Assembly (NCBI GenBank): GCA_001695595.3
Contig: MBPM02000138.1
Span: 1 to 64,000 of the forward strand
Source of the DNA: Plasmopara viticola
Lineage: Eukaryota > Oomycota > Peronosporomycetes > Peronosporales > Peronosporaceae
DNA length: 64,000 bases
Direction of reading: 5' to 3'
Shown: positions 35,501-47,083 of the stretch, piece by piece
Layout of the letters: each line of letters opens with the position of its first letter
Position numbering within the stretch: position 1 is the stretch's first letter
Notes under the pieces: model-generated
The model's database searches: none
Told to the model about the DNA's origin: nothing
What the model saw: only the letters and a program-made list of their open reading frames with translations
Made by a program: the position numbers and the translations under genes

Positions 35501-36929
35501 AGGGCCGATTCTTCCTACAGCCTCAAATGCGTCCCATATAGCTTCCTGGACATGCAGCCACGCGTTTCAAGCAGATCTTAGCGATTGCTGCTCCAAAAAG
35601 AAGCGCCGATCCTTCCTACGGCTCCGACACGTCAATCTCGCTTCCTGAGAAGGCACATACGCGTTTCAAGCGTAACCGAGCGGGTTCTGCTCCATTTGAA
35701 GCGTCGACTCTTCCTACGGCCTCAGATAGGTCAAATCTAGCTTCCTGAGCGAGCACATACGCGTTTCAAGCGTAACTGAGCGAGTTCTGCTCCGTTTGAA
35801 GCGTCGACTCTTCCTACGGCCTCAGATACGTTCAACCTAGCCTCCAGGACATGCAGACTCGGGTTCCGAGTGAAACTGAGCATGTTCTGCTCCATTTGAA
35901 GGGCCGAATCTTCGTACAGACTCAGATACGTCCAATATAGCTTGCTGGACATGCAGCCACGCGTTTTAAGTAGAACTTAGCTTTTGCTGCTCCAATAGAA
36001 GCGCCGTTTCTACCTACGGCTCAGATACGTCAAATCTAGCTTCCTGAGCAACCACATACGTGTTGCAAGCGAAACTTTGCGAGTTCTTCTCCGTTTGAAT
36101 CGACGATTCTTCCCACGGCCCCAAATACGTTTATTTTATCTTTCTGGCCATGCGGTCCCGCGTTTCTAGCGTAACTTAGCGAATACTGCTCCATTTGAAG
36201 CGTCGATTCTTCCTACGTCCTCAGATACGTTCAACCTAGCCTCCAGGAAATGCAGACACGCGTTTCGAGCGAAACTGAGCGTGTTCTGCTCCATTTTAAG
36301 CCTCGAATCTTTCTACGGCCTCAGATCCGTCCAATCTAGCTTTGAGGACATGCGGACACGCGTTCCGAGCTTAACTGAGCATGTTCTGCTCCATTTAAAG
36401 GGCCGATTCTTCCTACAGCCTCAAATACGTCCAATATAGCTTCCTGGACAAGCAGCCACGCGTTTCAAGTAGATCTTAGCGATTGCTGCTCTAATAGAAG
36501 CGCCGATTCTTCCTACGGCTCAGATACGTCAAAAATAGCTTCTTGAGCAAGCACATATGCGTTGCAAGCGTAATTTTGCGGGTTCTGCTCCATTTGAAGG
36601 GCCGATTCTTCTACAACCTCAGATTCGTACGTCCAATACAGCTTCCTGGACATGCAACCACGCATTTCAAGTAGAACTTAGCGATTGCTGCTCCAAAAAG
36701 AAGCGCCGATCCTTCCTACGGCTGAGACACGTCAATCTCGCTTCCTGAGAAGGCACATACGCGTTTCAAGCGTAACCGAGCGATTTCTGCTCCATTTGAA
36801 GCGTCTACTCTTCCTACGGCCTCAGATACGTCAAATCTAGCTTCCTCAGCAAGCACATACGCGTTTCAAGCGTAAATGAGCGAGTTCTGCTCCGTTTGAA
36901 GCGTCGATTCTTCCTACGGCCTCAGATAC
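32575..36929 (+). repeat. 4.3-kb HOR unit, copy 2 (rearranged at its right end)
   Basis: The unit begins at a hybrid junction at about 32,575 where an I monomer (GAGAAGGCACATACGCG) passes into a C-type monomer (TTCCGAGCGTAACTGAGC). It is collinear with copy 1 until about 35,852. It then jumps back to the sequence also seen at 33,360 (marker GACTCGGGTTCCGAGTG) and follows that for about 1.07 kb to about 36,920. Two crossovers of different register are enough to explain it. Confidence 0.8.
32933..33233 (+). repeat. G-H-I trimer module (representative copy)
   Basis: G (32,933-33,031, 99 bp) has CGTCAAAAATAGCTTCTTG, CACATATGCGTTGCCAG and AATTTTGCGGGTTCTGC, and ends TTCTACAAC. H (33,032-33,134, 103 bp) has a 4-bp gain giving TTCGTACGTCC (a BsiWI site), CATGCAACCACGCATTTC and CTCCAAAAGAAGC. 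I (33,135-33,233, 99 bp) has CAGACACGTCAATCTCGC, GAGAAGGCACATACG and a CCGAGCGGGTTCTGC tail. G and H have lost the MluI core (ATGCGT, ACGCAT). The ordered trimer is the commonest module from 27.6 to 60.8 kb. Confidence 0.87.
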
Positions 36930-38520
36930 GTTCAACCTAGCCTCCAGGACATGCAGACACGCGTTCCGAGCGAAACCGAGCGTGTTCCGCTCCATTTGAA
37001 GCGTCGATTCTTTCTACGGCCTCAGATCCGTCCAATCTAGCTTTGAGGACATGCGGACACGCGTTCCGAGCTTAACTGAGCATGTTCTGCTCCATTTAAA
37101 GGGCCGATTCTTCGTACAGCCTCAGATACGTCCAATATAGCTTCCTGGACATGCAGCCACGCGTTTCAAGTAGATCTTAGCGATTGCTGCTCCAATAGAA
37201 GCGCCGATTCTTCCTACGGCTCAGATACGTCAAAAATAGCTTCTTGAGCAAGCACATATGCGTTGCCAGAGTAATTTTGCGGGTTCTGCTCCATTTGAAG
37301 GGCCGATTCTTCTACAACCTCAGATTCGTACGTCCAATACAGCTTCCTGGACATGCAACCACGCATTTCAAGTAGAACTTAGCGATTGCTGCTCCAAAAG
37401 AAGCGCCGATCCTTCCTACGGCTCAGACACGTCAATCTCGCTTCCTGAGAAGGCACATACGCGTTTCAAGCGTAGCCGAGCGGGTTCTGCTCCATTTGAA
37501 GCGTCGACTCTTCCCACGGCCTCAGATACGTCAAATCTGGCTTCCTGAGCAAGCACATACGCGTTTCAAGCGTAACTGAGCGAGTTCTGCTCCGTTTGGA
37601 GCGTCGACTCTTCCTACGGCCTCAGATACGTTCAACCTAGCCTCCAGGACATGCAGACTCGGGTTCCGAGTGAAACTGAGCATGTTCTGCTCCATTTGAA
37701 GGGCCGAATCTTCGTACAGACTCAGATACGTCCAATATAGCTTGCTGGACATGCAGCCACGCGTTTTAAGTAGAACTTAGCTTTTGCTGCTCCAATAGAA
37801 GCGCCGTTTCTACCTACGGCTCAGATACGTCAAATCTAGCTTCCTGAGCAACCACATACGTGTTGCAAGCGAAACTTTGCGAGTTCTTCTCCGTTTGAAT
37901 CGACGATTCTTCCCACGGCCCCAAATACGTTTATTTTATCTTTCTGGCCATGCGGTCCCGCGTTTCTAGCGTAACTTAGCGAATACTGCTCCATTTGAAG
38001 CGTCGATTCTTCCTACGTCCTCAGATACGTTCAACCTAGCCTCCAGGAAATGCAGACACGCGTTTCGAGCGAAACTGAGCGTGTTCTGCTCCATTTTAAG
38101 CCTCGAATCTTTCTACGGCCTCAGATCCGTCCAATCTAGCTTTGAGGACATGCGGACACGCGTTCCGAGCTTAACTGAGCATGTTCTGCTCCATTTAAAG
38201 GGCCGATTCTTCCTACAGCCTCAAATACGTCCAATATAGCTTCCTGGACAAGCAGCCACGCGTTTCAAGTAGATCTTAGCGATTGCTGCTCTAATAGAAG
38301 CGCCGATTCTTCCTACGGCTCAGATACGTCAAAAATAGCTTCTTGAGCAAGCACATATGCGTTGCAAGCGTAATTTTGCGGGTTCTGCTCCATTTGAAGG
38401 GCCGATTCTTCTACAACCTCAGATTCGTACGTCCAATACAGCTTCCTGGACATGCAACCACGCATTTCAAGTAGAACTTAGCGATTGCTGCTCCAAAAAG
38501 AAGCGCCGATCCTTCCTACG

Positions 38521-41210
38521 GCTGAGACACGTAAATCTCGCTTCCTGAGAAGGCACATACGCGTTTCAAGCGTAACCGAGCGATTTCTGCTCCATTTGAA
38601 GCGTCTACTCTTCCTACGGCCTCAGATACGTCAAATCTAGCTTCCTCAGCAAGCACATACGCGTTTCAAGCGTAAATGAGCGAGTTCTGCTCCGTTTGAA
38701 GCGTCGACTCTTCCTACGGCCTCAGATACGTTCAACCTAGCCTCCAGGACATGCAGACACGCGTTCCGAGCGAAATTGAGCATGTTCTGCTCCATTTGAA
38801 GGGCCGATTCTTCCTACAGCCTCAGATACGTCCAATATACCTTCCTGGACATGCAACCACGCATTTCAAGTAGAACTTAGCGATTGCTGCTCCAAAAGAA
38901 GCGCCGATCCTTCCTACGGCTCAGACACGTCAATCTCGCTTCCTGAGAAGGCACATACGCGTTTCAAGCGTAACCGAGCGATTTCTGCTCCATTTGAAGC
39001 GTCTACTCTTCCTACGGCCTCAGATACGTCAAATCTAGCTTCCTGAGCAAGCACATACGCGTTTCAAGCGTAAATGAGCGAGTTCTGCTCCGTTTGAAGC
39101 GTCGACTCTTCCTACGGCCTCAGATACGTTCAACCTAGCCTCCAGGACATGCAGACACGCGTTCGAGCGAAATTGAGCATGTTCTGCTCCATTTGAAGGG
39201 CCGATTCTTCCTACAGCCTCAGATACGTCCAATATAGCTTCCTGGACATGCAACCACGCGTTTTAAGTAGAACTTAGCGATTGCTGCTCCAATAGAAGCG
39301 CCGTTTCTTCCTACGGCTTAGATACGTTAAATCTAGCTTCCTGAGCAACCACAAACGTGTTGCAAGCGAAACTTAGCGAGTTCTTCTCCGTTCGAATCGA
39401 CGATTCTTCCCACGGCCCCAAATACGTTTATTTTATCTTTCTGGCCATGCCGTCCCGCGTTTCTAGCGTAACTTAGCGAATACTGCTCCATTTGAAGCGC
39501 CGACTCTTCCTACGGCCTCAGGTACGTTCAAGCCTCCAGGACATGCAGACACGCGTTCCGAGCGTAATTGAGTGTGTTCTGCTCCATTTGAAGCGTCGAT
39601 TCTTCCTACGTCCTCAGATACGTTCAGCCTAGCCTCCAGGAAATGCAGACACGCGTTTCGAGCGTAACGGAGCGTGTTCTGCTCCGTTTGAAGCGCCGAT
39701 TCTTCCTATGGCTCAGATCCGTCCAATCTAGCTTTGAGGACATGCGGACACGCGTTCCGAGCTTAACTGAGCATGTTCTGCTCCATTTAAAGGGCCGATT
39801 CTTCCTACAGCCTCAAATGCGTCCCATATAGCTTCCTGGACATGCAGCCACGCGTTTCAAGCAGATCTTAGCGATTGCTGCTCCAAAAAGAAGCGCCGAT
39901 CCTTCCTACGGCTCCGACACGTCAATCTCGCTTCCTGAGAAGGCACATACGCGTTTCAAGCGTAACCGAGCGGGTTCTGCTCCATTTGAAGCGTCGACTC
40001 TTCCTACGGCCTCAGATAGGTCAAATCTAGCTTCCTGAGCGAGCACATACGCGTTTCAAGCGTAACTGAGCGAGTTCTGCTCCGTTTGAAGCGTCGACTC
40101 TTCCTACGGCCTCAGATACGTTCAACCTAGCCTCCAGGACATGCAGACACGGGTTCCGAGCGTGACCGAGCGTGTTCTGCTCCATTTGAAGCGTCGATTC
40201 TTTCTACGGCCTCAGATACGTTCAACCTAGCCTCTAGGACATGCAGACACGCGTTCCGAGCGTAACTGAGCGTGTTCTGCTCCATTTGAAGCGTTGATTC
40301 ATCCTACGGCCTCAGATACGTTCAACCTAGCCTCCAGGAAATGCAAACACGCGTTTCGAGCGTAACTGAGCGTGTTCTGCTCCATTTGAAGCGTCGATTC
40401 TTCCTACGGCTCAGATACGTCAAAAATAGCTTCTTGAGCAAGCACATGTGCGTTGCCAGCGTAATTTTGCGGGTTCTGCTCCATTTGAAGGGCCGATTCT
40501 TCTACAACCTCAGATTCGTACGTCCAATACAGCTTCCTGGACATGCAACCACGCATTTCAAGTAGTACTTAGTGATTGCTGCTCCAAAAGAAGCGCCGAT
40601 CCTTCCTACGGCTCCGACACGTCAATTTCGCTTCCTTAGAAGGCACATACGCGATTCAAGCGTAACCGAGCGGGTTCTGCTCCGTTTGAAGCGTCGACTC
40701 TTCCTACGGCCTCAGATACGTTCAACCTAGCCTCCAGGACATGCAGACACGCGTTCCGAGCGTAACTGAGCGTGTTCCGCTCCATTTGAAGCGTCGATTC
40801 TTTCTACGGCCTCAGATCCGTTCAATCTACCTTTGAGGACATGCGGACACGCGTTCCGAGCTTAACTGAGCATGTTCTGCTCCATTTAAAGGGCCGATTC
40901 TTCCTACAGCCTCAGATACGTCCAATATAGCTTCCTGGATATGCAGCCACGCGTTTCAAGTAGATCTTAGCGATTGCTGCTCCGATAGAAGCGCCGATTC
41001 TTCCTATGGCTCAGATACGTCAAAAATAGCTTCTTGAGCAAGCACATATGCGTTGCCAGCGTAATTTTGCGGGTTCTGCTCCATTTGAAGGGCCGATTCT
41101 TCTACAACCTCAGATTCGTACGTCCAATACAGCTTCCTGGACATGTAACCACGCATTTCAAGTAGAACTTAGCGATTGCTGCTCCAAAAGAAGCGCCGAT
41201 CCTTCCTACG
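38521..41210 (+). repeat. 2,690-bp (27-monomer) HOR unit, copy 1
   Basis: The unit is set here to begin at GGCTGAGACACGTAAATC-type sequence (GCTGAGACAC at 38,521), which recurs at 41,211 and 43,901, exactly 2,690 bp apart each time. It holds I, C, E, H, F and CATGCGGAC-type monomers in fixed order. A CACATGTGCG variant near 40,443 reads CACATATGCG in copy 2, one of few differences seen. Confidence 0.87.
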
Positions 41211-43900
41211 GCTGAGACACGTAAATCTCGCTTCCTGAGAAGGCACATACGCGTTTCAAGCGTAACCGAGCGATTTCTGCTCCATTTGAAGCGTCTACTC
41301 TTCCTACGGCCTCAGATACGTCAAATCTAGCTTCCTCAGCAAGCACATACGCGTTTCAAGCTTAAATGAGCGAGTTCTGCTCCGTTTGAAGCGTCGACTC
41401 TTCCTACGGCCTCAGATACGTTCAACCTAGCCTCCAGGACATGCAGACACGCGTTCCGAGCGAAATTGAGCATGTTCTGCTCCATTTGAAGAGCCGATTC
41501 TTCCTACAGCCTCAGATACGTCCAATATACCTTCCTGGACATGCAACCACGCATTTCAAGTAGAACTTAGCGATTGCTGCTCCAAAAGAAGCGCCGATCC
41601 TTCCTACGGCTCAGACACGTCAATCTCGCTTCCTGAGAAGGCACATACGCGTTTCAAGCGTAACCGAGCGATTTCTGCTCCATTTGAAGCGTCTACTCTT
41701 CCTACGGCCTCAGATACGTCAAATCTAGCTTCCTGAGCAAGCACATACGCGTTTCAAGCGTAAATGAGCGAGTTCTGCTCCGTTTGAAGCGTCGACTTAT
41801 CCTACGGCCTCAGATACGTTCAACCTAGCCTCCAGGACATGCAGACACGCGTTTCGAGCGAAATTGAGCATGTTCTGCTCCATTTGAAGGGCCGATTCTT
41901 CCTACAGCCTCAGATACGTCCAATATAGCTTCCTGGACATGCAACCACGCGTTTTAAGTAGAAGTTAGCGATTGCTGCTCCAATAGAAGCGCCGTTTCTT
42001 CCTACGGCTAAGATACGTTAAATCTAGCTTCCTGAGCAACCACAAACGTGTTGCAAGCGAAACTTAGCGAGTTCTTCTCCGTTTGAATCGACGATTCTTC
42101 CCACGGCCCCAAATACGTTTATTTTATCTTTCTGGCCATGCCGTCCCGCGTTTCTAGCGTAACTTAGCGAATACTGCTCCATTTGAAGCGCCGACTCTTC
42201 CTACGGCCTCAGGTACGTTCAAGCCTCCAGGACATGCAGACACGCGTTCCGAGCGTAATTGAGTGTGTTCTGCTCCATTTGAAGCGTCGATTCTTCCTAC
42301 GTCCTCAGATACGTTCAGCCTAGCCTCCAGGAAATGCAGACACGCGTTTCGAGCGTAACGGAGCGTGTTCTGCTCCGTTTGAAGCGCCGATTCTTCCTAT
42401 GGCTCAGATCCGTCCAATCTAGCTTTGAGGACATGCGGACACGCGTTCCGAGCTTAACTGAGCATGTTCTGCTCCATTTAAAGGGCCGATTCTTCCTACA
42501 GCCTCAAATGCGTCCAATATAGCTTCCTGGACATGCAGCCACGCGTTTCAAGCAGATCTTAGCGATTGCTGCTCCAAAAAGAAGCGCCGATCCTTCCTAC
42601 GGCTCCGACACGTCAATCTCGCTTCCTGAGAAGGCACATACGCGTTTCAAGCGTAACCGAGCGGGTTCTGCTCCATTTGAAGCGTCGACTCTTCCTACGG
42701 CCTCAGATAGGTCAAATCTAGCTTCCTGAGCGAGCACATACGCGTTTCAAGCGTAACTGAGCGAGTTCTGCTCCGTTTGAAGCGTCGACTCTTCCTACGG
42801 CCTCAGATACGTTCAACCTAGCCTCCAGGACATGCAGACACGGGTTCCGAGCGTGACCGAGCGTGTTCTGCTCCATTTGAAGCGTCGATTCTTTCTACGG
42901 CCTCAGATACGTTCAACCTAGCCTCTAGGACATGCAGACACGCGTTCCGAGCGTAACTGAGCGTGTTCTGCTCCATTTGAAGCGTTGATTCATCCTACGG
43001 CCTCAGATACGTTCAACCTAGCCTCCAGGAATGCAAACACGCGTTTCGAGCGTAACTGAGCGTGTTCTGCTCCATTTGAAGCGTCGATTCTTCCTACGGC
43101 TCAGATACGTCAAAAATAGCTTCTTGAGCAAGCACATATGCGTTGCCAGCGTAATTTTGCGGGTTCTGCTCCATTTGAAGGGCCGATTCTTCTACAACCT
43201 CAGATTCGTACGTCCAATACAGCTTCCTGGACATGCAACCACGCATTTCAAGTAGTACTTAGTGATTGCTGCTCCAAAAGAAGCGCCGATCCTTCCTACG
43301 GCTCCGACACGTCAATTTCGCTTCCTTAGAAGGCACATACGCGATTCAAGCGTAACCGAGCGGGTTCTGCTCCGTTTGAAGCGTCGACTCTTCCTACGGC
43401 CTCAGATACGTTCAACCTAGCCTCCAGGACATGCAGACACGCGTTCCGAGCGTAACTGAGCGTGTTCCGCTCCATTTGAAGCGTCGATTCTTTCTACGGC
43501 CTCAGATCCGTTCAATCTACCTTTGAGGACATGCGGACACGCGTTCCGAGCTTAACTGAGCATGTTCTGCTCCATTTAAAGGGCCGATTCTTCCTACAGC
43601 CTCAGATACGTCCAATATAGCTTCCTGGATATGCAGCCACGCGTTTCAAGTAGATCTTAGCGATTGCTGCTCCGATAGAAGCGCCGATTCTTCCTATGGC
43701 TCAGATACGTCAAAAATAGCTTCTTGAGCAAGCACATATGCGTTGCCAGCGTAATTTTGCGGGTTCTGCTCCATTTGAAGGGCCGATTCTTCTACAACCT
43801 CAGATTCGTACGTCCAATACAGCTTCCTGGACATGTAACCACGCATTTCAAGTAGAACTTAGCGATTGCTGCTCCAAAAGAAGCGCCGATCCTTCCTACG
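41211..43900 (+). repeat. 2,690-bp (27-monomer) HOR unit, copy 2
   Basis: This copy is collinear with copy 1 across its full length. Local differences include AAGCTTAAATGAGC near 41,360 (GCGTAAATG elsewhere), GACTTATCC near 41,795 and one base missing near 43,029. The low number of differences implies a young tandem duplication. Confidence 0.87.
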
Positions 43901-45530
43901 GCTGAGACACGTAAATCTCGCTTCCTGAGAAGGCACATACGCGTTTCAAGCGTAACCGAGCGATTTCTGCTCCATTTGAAGCGTCTACTCTTCCTACGGC
44001 CTCAGATACGTCAAATCTAGCTTCCTCAGCAAGCACATACGCGTTTCAAGCGTAAATGAGCGAGTTCTGCTCCGTTTGAAGCGTCGACTCTTCCTACGGC
44101 CTCAGATACGTTCAACCTAGCCTCCAGGACATGCAGACACGCGTTCCGAGCGAAATTGAGCATGTTCTGCTCCATTTGAAGGGCCGATTCTTCCTACAGC
44201 CTCAGATACGTCCAATATACCTTCCTGGACATGCAACCACGCATTTCAAGTAGAACTTAGCGATTGCTGCTCCAAAAGAAGCGCCGATCCTTCCTACGGC
44301 TCAGACACGTCAATCTCGCTTCCTGAGAAGGCACATACGCGTTTCAAGCGTAACCGAGCGATTTCTGCTCCATTTGAAGCGTCTACTCTTCCTACGGCCT
44401 CAGATACGTCAAATCTAGCTTCCTGAGCAAGCACATACGCGTTTCAAGCGTAAATGAGCGAGTTCTGCTCCGTTTGAAGCGTCGACTCTTCCTACGGCCT
44501 CAAATACGTTCAACCTAGCCTCCAGGACATGCAGACACGCGTTTCGAGCGAAATTGAGCATGTTCTGCTCCATTTGAAGGGCCGATTCTTCCTACAGCCT
44601 CAGATACGTCCAATATAGCTTCCTGGACATGCAACCACGCGTTTTAAGTAGAACTTAGCGATTGCTGCTCCAATAGAAGCGCCGTTTCTTCCTACGGCTA
44701 AGATACGTTAAATCTAGCTTCCTGAGCAACCACAAACGTGTTGCAAGCGAAACTTAGCGAGTTCTTCTCCGTTTGAATCGACGATTCTTCCCACGGCCCC
44801 AAATACGTTTATTTTATCTTTCTGGCCATGCCGTCCCGCGTTTCTAGCGTAACTTAGCGAATACTGCTCCATTTGAAGCGCCGACTCTTCCTACGGCCTC
44901 AGGTACGTTCAAGCCTCCAGGACATGCAGACACGCGTTCCGAGCGTAATTGAGTGTGTTCTGCTCCATTTGAAGCGTCGATTCTTCCTACGTCCTCAGAT
45001 ACGTTCAGCCTAGCCTCCAGGAAATGCAGACACGCGTTTCGAGCGTAACGGAGCGTGTTCTGCTCCGTTTGAAGCGCCGATTCTTCCTATGGCTCAGATC
45101 CGTCCAATCTAGCTTTGAGGACATGCGGACACGCGTTCCGAGCTTAACTGAGCATGTTCTGCTCCATTTAAAGGCCGATTCTTCCTACAGCCTCAAATGC
45201 GTCCAATATAGCTTCCTGGACATGCAGCCACGCGTTTCAAGCAGATCTTAGCGATTGCTGCTCCAAAAAGAAGCGCCGATCCTTCCTACGGCTCCGACAC
45301 GTCAATCTCGCTTCCTGAGAAGGCACATACGCGTTTCAAGCGTAACCGAGCGGGTTCTGCTCCATTTGAAGCGTCGACTCTTCCTACGGCCTCAGATAGG
45401 TCAAATCTAGCTTCCTGAGCGAGCACATACGCGTTTCAAGCGTAACTGAGCGAGTTCTGCTCCGTTTGAAGCGTCGACTCTTCCTACGGCCTCAGATACG
45501 TTCAACCTAGCCTCCAGGACATGCAGACAC
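43901..45530 (+). repeat. 2,690-bp HOR unit, copy 3 (partial)
   Basis: This copy follows copies 1 and 2 for about 1.63 kb. Near 45,530 the expected GGGTTCCGAGCGTGACC is replaced by GGGTTCCGAGTGAAACTG and the order changes. One base is missing near 45,174 (AAAGGCCG for AAAGGGCCG). Confidence 0.83.
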
Positions 45531-47083
45531 GGGTTCCGAGTGAAACTGAGCATGTTCTGCTCCATTTGAAGGGCCGAATCTTCGTACAGCCTCAGATACG
45601 TCAAATCTAGCTTCCTGAGCAAGCTCATACGCGTTGCAAGCGTAACTGAGCGAGTTCTGCTCCGTTTGAAGCGTCGACTCTTCCTACGGCCTCAGATACG
45701 TTCAACCTAGCCTCCAGGACATGCAGACACGCGTTCCGAGCGAAACTGAGCATGTTCTGCTCCATTTGAAGGGCTGATTCTTCCTACGGCTTCAGATACG
45801 TCCAATATAGCTTCCCGGACATGCAACCACGCGTTTTAAGTAGAACTTAGCGATTGCTGCTCCAATAGAAGCGCCGTTTCTTCCTACGGCTTAGATACGT
45901 CAAATCTAGCTTCCTGAGCAACCACAAACGTGTTGCAAGCGAAACTTAGCGAGTTCTGCTCCGTTTGAAGCGACGATTCTTCCCACGCCCCAAATACGTT
46001 TATTTTATCTTTCTGGCCATGCAGTCCCGTGTTTCTAGCGTAACTTAGCGAATACTGCTCCATTTGAAGCGCCGACTCTTCCTACGGCCTCAGATACGTT
46101 CAGCCTAGCCTCCAGGAAATAGCGACACGCGTTTCGAGCTTAACTGAGCATGTTCTGCTCCATTTAAAGGGCCGATTCTTCCTACAGCCTCAGATACGTC
46201 CAATATAGCTTCCTGGACATGCAGCCACGCGTTTCATGTAGATCTTAGCGATTGCTGCTCCGATAGAAGCGCCGATTCTTCCTATGGCTCAGATACGTCA
46301 AAAATAGCTTCTTGAGCAAGCACATATGCGTTGCCAGCGTAATTTTGCGGGTTCTGCTTCATTTGAAGGGCCGATCCTTCTACAACCTTAGATTCGTACG
46401 TCCAATACAGCTTCCTGGACATGCAACCACGCATTTCAAGTAGAACTTAGCGATTGCTGCTCCAAAAGAATCGCCGATCCTTCCTACGGCTGAGACACGT
46501 AAATCTCGCTTCCTGAGAAGGCACATACGCGTTTCAAGCGTAACCGAGCGGGTTCTGCTCGATTTGAAGCGTCGACTCTTCCTACGGCCTCAGATACGTT
46601 CTACCTAGCCTCCAGGACATGCAGACACGCGTTCCGAGCGAAACTGAGCATGTTCTGCTCCATTTGAAGCGACGATTCTTCCTACAGCCTCAGATACGTC
46701 CAATATAGCTTCCTGGACATGCAGCCACGCGTTTCAGGTAGATCTTAGCGATTGCTGCTCCAATAGAAGCGCCGATTCTTCCTACGGCTCAGATACGTCA
46801 AATCTAGCTTGCTGAGCAAGCACATACGCGTTCCAACTGTAACTTAGCGAGTTCTGCTCCGTTTGGAGCGCCGATTCTTCCTACGGCCTCAGATACGTCC
46901 AATACAGCTTCCTGTGCAAGCGCAAACGCGTTCCAAACGTAACTTTGCAAGTTCTACTCCGTTTGAAGCGACGATTCTTCACACGGCCCCAAATACGTTT
47001 AATTTATCTTTCTGGCCATGCCGTCCCGCGTTTCTAGCGTAATTTAGCGAATACTGCTCCATTTGAAGCGCCGACCCTTCCTA
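45531..47083 (+). repeat. Mixed C/E/F/G/H/I satellite
   Basis: Monomers are of the right-hand subfamilies without a short HOR period. A B-like monomer with GCTTGCTGAGCAAGC and TTTGGAGCGCCG, typical of the left part of the window, reappears at about 46,795-46,890, showing exchange between distant parts of the array. The run with GTTCTGCTTCATTTGAAGG and AAAGAATCGCCG at 46,340-46,480 recurs at 50,840-50,970 (offset about 4,497). No gene is visible. Confidence 0.75.

Larger units (their letters stand above)
28188..45530 (+). repeat. Long, nearly identical HOR domain (25- to 44-monomer units)
   Basis: Large blocks recur with few differences. The stretch 28,188-31,465 is repeated at about 32,575-35,852 (offset 4,386-4,387, 44 monomers) and again at about 36,930-40,140 (offset about 4,287-4,290 from the second). 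The segment 33,360-34,440 recurs at 35,850-36,920 (offset 2,487-2,489, 25 monomers). A 2,690-bp unit (27 monomers) is tandem from 38,521 to about 45,530. Even minor variants are shared between copies, such as GACTCGGGTTCCGAGTG. The copies therefore arose recently relative to monomer divergence. Block edges coincide with monomer-type switches. Confidence 0.88.
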
